This document shows positions 56,605-64,000 of a stretch of 64,000 nucleotides of DNA, in pieces; position 1 is the stretch's first letter; the number at the start of each line of letters is the position of its first letter. The stretch spans positions 10,504,789 through 10,568,788 of the forward strand of contig OY987242.1 in assembly GCA_963920765.1 (NCBI GenBank). The letters run 5' to 3'. The DNA comes from Ulota crispa (lineage: Eukaryota; Streptophyta; Bryopsida; Orthotrichales; Orthotrichaceae). The position numbers were made by a program, and so were the translations under genes. Below the pieces are notes generated by a model. The model did not search any database. It was not told the origin of the DNA and saw nothing but the letters and a program-made list of their open reading frames with translations.

Positions 56605-58985
56605 TCAAGGTTCGGTGTGGGCTTTTTGTATTCCATGTATTAACCTTACATCCAGAAACGTCTTCACAAGACTCGCCAAAGGCCCTTCTAAATTAACACC
56701 TGCGCTTTTAGATGGCAATGCAAGGACAACTCGATTTACATCACCTTCTACAGCACTTTCGTATACTTCATCAAATACAGAGAGTAGCGAAGAAATTACC
56801 CCACGGTAAGACTTTGCTCCATTAGGTACCACATTCACGGCAAGTAAACCTCCGTCGTGAAGCACAGTCCTTGCAGCTGAGAGGAAGCCATGCTCCAGAA
56901 AACTTGACGGAGGAGAGCTCAATCCACACCGGGCATCTCCTTCATCCACATCGACAACTATCACATGAACTCGGTGGTCGTCAAAAACAGGCTTATTTGC
57001 ATTAAGCTGACAAACATTATGGATGTATTCTCCGGAGCTAGCAACTGCATTTTGACTGCTAGGAGGTGGAACTAGAGTGTCCTTATAAATTACTCTTCCA
57101 AATGACCGTTTTTTGTTCTTACTGGATGCAGTTACCAATTTGTTAGAATTCAGTCTGGCGTCCTCGGCAAGGACCATCATGGCTAGTTTGCTAACAACTT
57201 GATGTGCATCCCCCACTTGGATGTCCATCCCGACGCCGTTCTGTAGACCAAAGTGCCGGCGGGCGAGATCAAGTACAACGCGGTCCACATCCACAGCCTG
57301 CATGCACACAAAACCTCTTAGTTCGTAGTTTTAGAATGCAATTTCGAAATAATTTACAAGAATGAACACTGGTATGTGGATTTGACATTCAAGCTAACTA
57401 CACTACTTATTTCAAATCCTGCCAAGTGGTTTATCCTTACCCTCTAATTAGTGTGAAAAGACGTTATTATTAAAATAAAAGCTTTCGCGTTAAACATCTA
57501 TCATTCAAATTATCAGTAATTTTATCATAATATTTTCTATCGTTGTTTTAGTTGATATTAGGTTCAAATTTTTCATTGCGCTAATTCCAGTATGAAATAT
57601 TTCAACAAGCTTTTTTTCAAGAAGCAAATTGTTGACCTTACTATTGCCTGAAATACTGTGAATTTTCATACTACTGTGACATGCAAATTCACTTGATATC
57701 AAAATTAGTGGCTAACCCCTGAACGTCACGAAAAAAAATTATGCACCCACCATCATACAACCCTTCAATATGTATGGTTGTAACACTTAATTTCCAGCTA
57801 ATTTCCAGCTGATTCAAACTTCTGAATATTGGTTGCGACCGCATTTTGTACCGTAGCTCCAGAGCCCAAGGCCCTTCAGGGGTTAACTAAAAAAGTCGTT
57901 TACTGTACCTGAACATGAAACCCTAAGTGCTTGTGCAGGAAAATTGGAAGAGCGCCTCCACCAACTCCGAGTGCCAACACCTTGGCTCTCTCGCCGCGCT
58001 CCATACAAGGCTCAATGCACGATGCAGCAAGAACTAATCCTGCCACAATTGGTGGAAGATACTTATGAACCAAAAAACTATGATCGATTTCCAAATTTCG
58101 CATGACCTCTTCGCAGTACGCTTCCACAGATTCCTCGTCAATCCCGGTATCACGAGCAATCGTCCTGGAGTCTCTAGGGTTAGCAAGCAGAACTTCTGTC
58201 TGGATAAGATTCGGCATGCGCTTGAACCGCAACCGACGCCGATACGATAGTCTCTCTACTTTTCTAAAATCTTTACTAGGTATCCTATCTGCATTCTCTG
58301 ATTGCGATGCGACACTCTCCGACTCGAGGAGTTGTGTGTCCAATGCAACATCTTCAACCACCATTAAGCCTGTCAGAGACGAGTACACTTCCTCGACCAC
58401 TACGCGATGGATTACGTTAGTAGTGTAGTCCACAAAAGGGACAGCGGGTATGCCACTCCTGAAGCAGATTCGTGGCGCAAGTGCAACAACGACGGAACGT
58501 AACCTCGTCTTCAAAGCTTCGTCCTCGCTTTGCCAATGAGATGTCCTCTCTCGTGACCTAATTTTGAAATTATCAGGCGAACTGGACATCCTGTCGACTA
58601 TGATCATTCGAGAGACGCCAGCTGTGGCCAGAAGCTGCCATTGCCCGCCCTCGGAGCTGTACATCCAATCGTCTTCCGCTATTGTTGGTACCAGCATGGC
58701 TGCACAGGCGACCTCGTCCCACTCCATAGCTGAGTCGAGAACCGCAAAGCGCACCATCTCGTGATCGTAACCAGGCAGATTGAAGACAATCCGTCGTCCT
58801 GGATGGAGATCCTCGAATACACGGCGATCGAGCGTCGCCATCTCGATCGGATTGCGGCATTCGGCAGGGATTCTACAAAAACTTGCAAATTGCAGAGCTG
58901 CTCTGTAACGATCCGTGCACATCTCGCACCTCCGAGCTCGAACCCTAAAAACTATGGAATGAATACTGTCTGTGGCTCGATGCAT
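56605..58985 (-). CDS. METTL13-like methyltransferase, C-terminal module only
   Basis: SAM-dependent methyltransferase related to the C-terminal half of METTL13 (eEF1A lysine and N-terminal methyltransferase) and Arabidopsis At2g31740. Two exons join in phase 0: 57909-58985 and 56605-57297 (minus strand). The middle region shows WMYSSEGGQWQLLATAGVSR and FVDYTTNVIHRVVVEEVYSS, followed by the linker RRLRFKRMPNLIQTEVLLAN. The Rossmann part has motif I VLALGVGGGALPIFL split from AVDVDRVVLDLARRHFG by the intron, then HVIVVDVDEGD, LSSPPSSF and GGLLAVNVV. The first in-frame ATG is at 58985, but 58922 (after an AGGGTT-rich leader-like stretch) or 58841 are as likely, giving 589, 568 or 541 residues. 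Full-length homologues also have an N-terminal methyltransferase domain, which is not seen here. The 611-bp intron contains a TTAA element. Confidence 0.9.
57712..57886. mobile_element. TTAA-bounded element, short subfamily, copy 2, in intron
   Basis: A 175-bp sister of 25855-26084. Its left edge is CTAA (one change from TTAA) and its right edge TTAA. Ends read CTAACCCCTGAACGTC and, as complement, TTAACCCCTGAAGGGC. It lies inside the single intron of the METTL13-like gene. Confidence 0.85.
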
Positions 58986-60303
58986 AATTTGAGTAGATTG
59001 AGTTTCTCTGAAAAGTTTACTCAAAAAGTAAGCCTAACTTTTTTGTAGCCAACCTCATCTTCAAAGATGCCATCTTTTAAGCTTTTGAAAATCCAGTTGT
59101 AGGGGACTGAAAGTTGAGAATCTAATGTTTAGGATAGCTATATATAATTGCACAAATTTCTCTTCCCACCAAAACCAAAACATTGCATGTAGTTGCAGTG
59201 TGGGCATCAAATTTCTATAGTGATTAAGCGTCACATGTTTTACCCAAAAGTCTAATGTCTTTTTACAAGCTTCAATCTTGCCTCCTCACCAATGTAAGTT
59301 ACAAGTGACTAAATGATGCATGCATTGTTTAGGAAGTAGTGTTTCTTATAGTAGTAGGTGGTTCTTTTGTGCAAAAAAACTTGTTTAGATGGCTAAGCGG
59401 AGGAAAGATTATTAATATGTAAAGAAAATCCATGTAAGTTAGTTGGGTTCCAAATCATAAGAGACAAACACCTAAAGGAGTTTCTATTAGTGAGATTTTA
59501 ATTAAAAGGATTCCTCCCAATAGAATTCCTCCCAATTTTTTCCAAAAGTATGGAAGGTTTTTGACTTGGTGGGTCTCATGAGACCAATATGACTTTATTT
59601 GTGTTGGGTCTAGTGCAAAATTGCAATGTTTGAATACCATTTGACCATAGTACATTTTATTTATTTATTTATTACAAATCAATTTTGCCATACAAATGGG
59701 TTTATCATATTTGATTTTCTTTCATTTGTTTTTTGTTAAATAAGAAGTTAAGAACATGATAAGTTGAGAACAAGGTAAAAAGTCAACTTTGATAATTATA
59801 AAATTTCATACGTGGTTGGCAATAATTGAAAGAGAGACAAAATCAAGCATGTCAAGGATTGTATGTATGTTTGAATTTATGTAGTACACCACTAAGAGGC
59901 CAAAAAAAAGAGATAAGTTAAACTTTTTGCATGCTAATATGTGTGTTCTTAACTCCTAAAAGTTAGAGAGATAGAACAAATAATGTTGTGCTATATAGCA
60001 TAACTTTACTAGACTTGAGAATGATTAATTGAGGGCTTCTATCTATGTTGATATTGCATCACCAATTTATGTTCATTTTTTTTCTGTTTTTGTTCACATT
60101 GGCTCAAATTCCTATAAAAAGCTAGAAACAAAAATGTTGGTTTCAATATACATGCACTTGATCAAAATAAAAATAAAAGGAAGGAGAAACAAAAGTACAA
60201 CAAATGTAGAAGTTGGTGCCAAAAACAAATTAACAAATATGTACCAAAAGAAAAACTTTGGGCCCCAATTATTCTAAACTATTGCAATACTGTGAGCGTT
60301 TTA
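58986..60303. other. AT-rich spacer upstream of the METTL13-like gene
   Basis: The first 60 bp probably belong to the leader or promoter of the minus-strand gene. Beyond that the DNA is AT-rich with no exon. In particular I find no N-terminal methyltransferase motifs (no GxGxS/G motif I in a long frame). Confidence 0.45.
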
Positions 60304-60311
60304 ATAAATTA

Positions 60312-60723
60312 GGGAATTGATATGTGCACACCAGGGAGTTGATATTTGCACACCCCCTTGCAGGTTAATTCTTGATTTCTACCATCAAAATGCTACATTT
60401 GAGAATTTTGAATTCAGATTTGAACTCAAAGACCATGATTTAGTTTGGAACCATAAAAAAAAGTTGCAATTGAACAACATCCAATAAAAAAGTTTATCTT
60501 TATTACAAACAAATGTAAAAGTAACACTTTTCCCTCTAACTAAGCTTTTTCACTAGATGTTCAATTGCAACTTTTTTTTATGGTTTTAGACTAAATCATG
60601 GTCTCTAAGTTTAAATTTGAATTCAAAATTCTCAAATGCAGCTTTTTGATGGTAGAAATCAATAATATTTCCCGCAGGGGGGTGTGCAAATATCAAGCCC
60701 CTAGTGTGCACATATCAATTCCC
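60312..60723. mobile_element. Foldback element, GGGNATTGATATGT family, copy 2
   Basis: A 412-bp hairpin with identical ends GGGAATTGATATGTGCACAC on both sides, flanked by the exact 8-mer ATAAATTA at 60304-60311 and 60724-60731. A second diverged copy of the terminal motif (TTGATATTTGCACACCCC) follows each end inward. Arms align with 18526-18938. Confidence 0.88.
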
Positions 60724-60731
60724 ATAAATTA

Positions 60732-62593
60732 TGACCTTCCATTTTTGAGACAGTTGGTTAAGGAATTTACACATGTCCATTTAGCATTAGAGATCTAGCT
60801 AAAAAGGACCCACTTTTCATTCATGACTTTCTCACACCATCAATTCCTCACCAAGTTCAAAATTAATTACATGTTTTGAAAGCCAAAAAATGTGGACAAA
60901 AGATGCTAAAATTTTATGTGTAAATTATTGTTACACCATGTGGTCTTTTTGATTAAACTCAATTTTACACTTACAAATTTTTAGCAAGTATGCTTCATCA
61001 ATGTTTTTGACTTTGGATTACTTTTTAAAATATGAATAGCCTTAACTCAAGCTAAGGTCTTGGAGATTGGAAGTAGTTGGAGATTGGAAGTGGTTGCTTA
61101 ATTACAAATTGGCTACTTTCAAAAGTTTTTTGCCTATGATTTGAATATTTTATTTTATTTGTTAAACTATTACTACCAACCTTTGCTCAATCCACCTCAA
61201 ACTTTAGCACCTTTTGTCTTCTTTTAGAATATGTTGCTACATACAAAATTTGTGAACATTTCCTTGTATGGGATTAATTTGATGGGAATGATTAAAAAAA
61301 ATTGGCTTGGTGTCTATGAACTATTTGAGAATACTATTTGAGAATACTTAAAGCCAAATTTCTTAGTTAGTGAAGAATGTTCACAATCTCTTTTATAGAA
61401 ACTCAAAGAAACCTACACAAGGAATTTAAACAAATTACTTCTATTTAGACTCAAAAGAACTCCAAAGGACCCATTCAACTTTAGGAAACAAAGCTTCTAT
61501 GGTCTTTGTGATGTTAGAAAAGGATGCTTGTTTTGGACATATGTGGAAGAGATTTAGAACTACAATTTTTGAAAATCCTTTATCATTTATATGAACTAAA
61601 TTTTCAGAATTTAGTTGCAAAATCCCATTTTTGGATTAATAAAATAGAAGTAAAACATCCAAAAATGCAAAAGTAGACCTATGATAGACAAAAGGGTGTT
61701 TCTAAATAATAAGATGTTTTCTTAATTATGAAAAAGACACGCAATATGAATTATAATCTTTCGCACCTTTATTTATGAACTTCACGTAGGTAATGTGCAA
61801 AAGTTGTAGCCAATTACCATCCAATATTGAGCCAAGGCATAGAAAAACACAATAGCACAACTCATGCTTATGTTAACTATTAATGTGGTAATTCATATTT
61901 TAACTAATAACAGGGAAATTCCTATGAAAGCTCAATTCTATTAGACGTAATACCAAACTGCATAGAAGCCTCAAGAAGGTAACTACAATAGAGTAGTAAA
62001 TTCAAACACAAAATATTCAATTTCCCAAGAAGAGTGTCATGTGGCATTGTTAGGTTGGTCAATAATTGCAAAAAGAGTGAACACAAAAAATCAAATTTGA
62101 CAAGCACCAATTTTTTTGCTAAATTGGACAAAAATTCAAGCAGCTGGAAAAAAATCTAGAATGCCAAGTTGATCAATACGAGTATTCAGACTTCACGAGA
62201 TAGAAGTCGAGGCTAATTCACAATCAAAATCTACTCTTTTTAATTCTTCAAGAACGACAAAAGATAGAATAGGAACTGCTACCTGATGAAAGCAAGGTGC
62301 TACCGTGAAACTCAGCAACGATATGCTGAATTAATCGTCGACAAATCCTCTTCATATAAATGAAATAATTGGAACAAACCTTCCACAATCTACGAAACAC
62401 CTTCTCAAAACGTGAATTAGAAATATGACAACACCGACATTAAACACAGGAAAACGGAAAACAACCTGCCACATGAGCTTTGCACTTTGATGGACGGCCG
62501 AGAACGTGTTCGAGTGCTCAACATGGTTTCTGTATTTGCAGTCCTCTCCGTCTGACTTTCTTGTTGCCATCTGGACATGACTCTCATTTGTTA
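60732..62593. other. AT-rich spacer downstream of the CCR4-like gene
   Basis: Mostly AT-rich DNA without supported genes. The last few hundred bases before 62594 are less AT-rich and likely include the 3' UTR of the minus-strand exonuclease gene. Confidence 0.45.
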
Positions 62594-64000
62594 CTACAGA
62601 ATTGCGAAGTCTGCTCCAATTGGCAGATGGTCACTTGGATGACAACTATTTGGGAGACCGCCTTCAAGGTCAGGAGAGCCCGGTGTTGGAAGGGCCAGTA
62701 AATTAGCGAATCGTAAAGAATCTGAAGGCCGGAAGAAAACGTAGTCTAAAGTGCCGGTGAATCCAGGAGTCACGTTTGTATTGGGATGTTCGCCCAAGGC
62801 TTCACTATAGAGACTCAGTAATGGAAGAGGGGCCCTTTCTGGAGATGCTGCTTCTCTGGCAGTATTATCACTGGTACCCAAACCAAATTCAGTAAATCTT
62901 GCTTCCAAGGACTCGTCAGTACTCCCTTCTTGTGAACTATTTTGGTGTCCGCCAAATTCGTGGGAGCCTGAGGTAATGTATCGATACACCTGTCAGAGAA
63001 TAAAGCCCCAATAAGATAGGATGCCAAACATTTCTTTAACATTACTTCACATGAAACTTTACTGTAAGTGTTCTAAACAAATTTAGACACGTCACAACTG
63101 AAATGGTTTATATTCAAAACTGCTTTCCATAGCGTTACAATTGGCAGCGAAACGCGGCTACGTTTTCTAGAACATCTACCGGAGTTTAAAGAAAGGGTTG
63201 TCTCTGGTAGTGATATAAAACAGCGGACCACAAAGTACAGAATTCAACCAAGTGAATAGGGCAGAGAAGAAAAGTATGCCAGTAGTACTTTTTAGTCGTG
63301 AACCACATAAATATCTCCTACAACGAAACTTGATGCTGCAAAACCTGAAACCTTGTTGACTTCGATTGTATTTTCCCACTTCGTAAGTGCACGAGAGATC
63401 GGCAGACTGTATTTTCTAATAGGAAACACCAGATGTTGCAGAGAATCTCACCGTATCTCCTGGGGTTGAGTTGTAGTCCCCACACACCAGCACCAGAGGA
63501 TTGCAATCCAGCTTATCAGAGAGATTCTGCTGGAATTTCATAATTTGCAAAAGTAGATACCTAGCTTGAGCCAACTTTACATCAGCCCATTCCGGATCCC
63601 TAGTGAACAGCGGCAAGTCAATAGTGTCAGAAATTGACTAGCGTGAAAAAGCTCCAACCAGACAGACGAGCTTCTACAAAGGGATTGGGAGGAGAAGCAC
63701 ATACCAGTAAAGGTGAGTATTCCCGAAAATTAAATAATTGTTCGGTGGATCTAGCATGCGAAAGGCAGCCAATATAGCTACACAATCTCGCTTGAGGCGA
63801 ACACGAGGGTCATTTGGATCGCCACGTATTTCTGAACCAGCTGCAAACACACAATTGAAGGATCCCGTTACCTAATAGATTAGAGCTAGCTTCTTTGAAG
63901 GAAATTTGTAAAGACGACATTGCAGGATGCAGAGAGAGACAAAGGAAAGAGACACTAAAATTTGAAAAGTCGGTGAGGCTAGCAGCAAAGTTAAATGTTA
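62594..64000 (-). CDS. CCR4-4-like deadenylase/exonuclease, 3' part
   Basis: Endonuclease/exonuclease/phosphatase (EEP) family protein closest to plant CCR4-4 (HESPERIN type), expected to be a Mg2+-dependent poly(A) exonuclease. Only the C-terminal part is in the window and the gene runs off the right edge. Three exons join in phase: 63705-63840, 63452-63599 and 62594-62989. In order they show DPNDPRVRLKRDCVAILAAF, NTHLYWDPEWADVKLAQARY (the junction codon is a split TGG), VLVCGDYNSTPGD, VYRYITSGS, PGFTGTLDYVFF and HPSDHLPIGADFAIL. The GDYN Asp/Asn, the LDY Asp and the terminal SDH His are conserved active-site positions of the fold. An insertion rich in Ser and Glu (about 62870-62960) is longer than in Arabidopsis CCR4-4. 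The N-terminus is beyond the window. Confidence 0.92.

Noticed and set aside
58986-59024. Extension of the METTL13-like protein to 59024
   Set aside because: The first codon there is TTG, and the family similarity only begins well downstream.

Overview
This is a nuclear window from a land plant or close streptophyte relative. Spliced GT-AG genes are separated by AT-rich DNA full of short inverted-repeat transposons. The plant assignment rests on gene families: an ABCC13-type ABC transporter, a plant GT14/DUF266 glycosyltransferase, an ACA-type calcium pump, a ferredoxin-metallo-beta-lactamase fusion and a CCR4-4-like deadenylase. The moderate gene density (six genes plus one partial in 64 kb) and two intronless GC-rich genes among intron-rich ones would suit a bryophyte, but the species cannot be fixed from sequence alone.

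Gene layout: ABCC13/ABCC10-like transporter (+, 3453-14672, 31 exons); intronless GT14-like glycosyltransferase (+, 20011-21111); CCT4 chaperonin subunit (+, 27033-31255, 12 exons); intronless type IIB Ca2+-ATPase (+, 40564-43761); ferredoxin/metallo-beta-lactamase protein (+, 52084-56235, 9 exons); METTL13-like methyltransferase C-terminal module (-, 56605 to about 58985, 2 exons); and the 3' end of a CCR4-4-like exonuclease (-, 62594 to beyond the right edge). The exon models were joined by hand; each complete one keeps phase at every junction and sums to a multiple of three. The genes are unrelated housekeeping or transport functions with no sign of a cluster or pathway.

The space between genes is mostly non-autonomous DNA transposons with visible target-site duplications. 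At least five groups occur: (1) elements bounded by TTAA with ends like TTAACCCYTGAR, resembling piggyBac in target and first bases (nine clear or near-clear copies and one degenerate); (2) elements with TA duplications and AGGTAG ends (four copies); (3) foldback elements with 8-9 bp duplications in two families, one carrying a perfect seven-unit 27-bp minisatellite in its centre; (4) Tourist/PIF-Harbinger-like elements with TAA duplications (two copies); (5) several single inverted-repeat elements. Many are nested, abut each other at a shared TTAA, or sit in introns. The most interesting part of the window is this layered transposon landscape, especially the TTAA family. I saw no LTR retrotransposon, retroviral or LINE coding sequence, no CRISPR and no convincing tRNA or rRNA gene.
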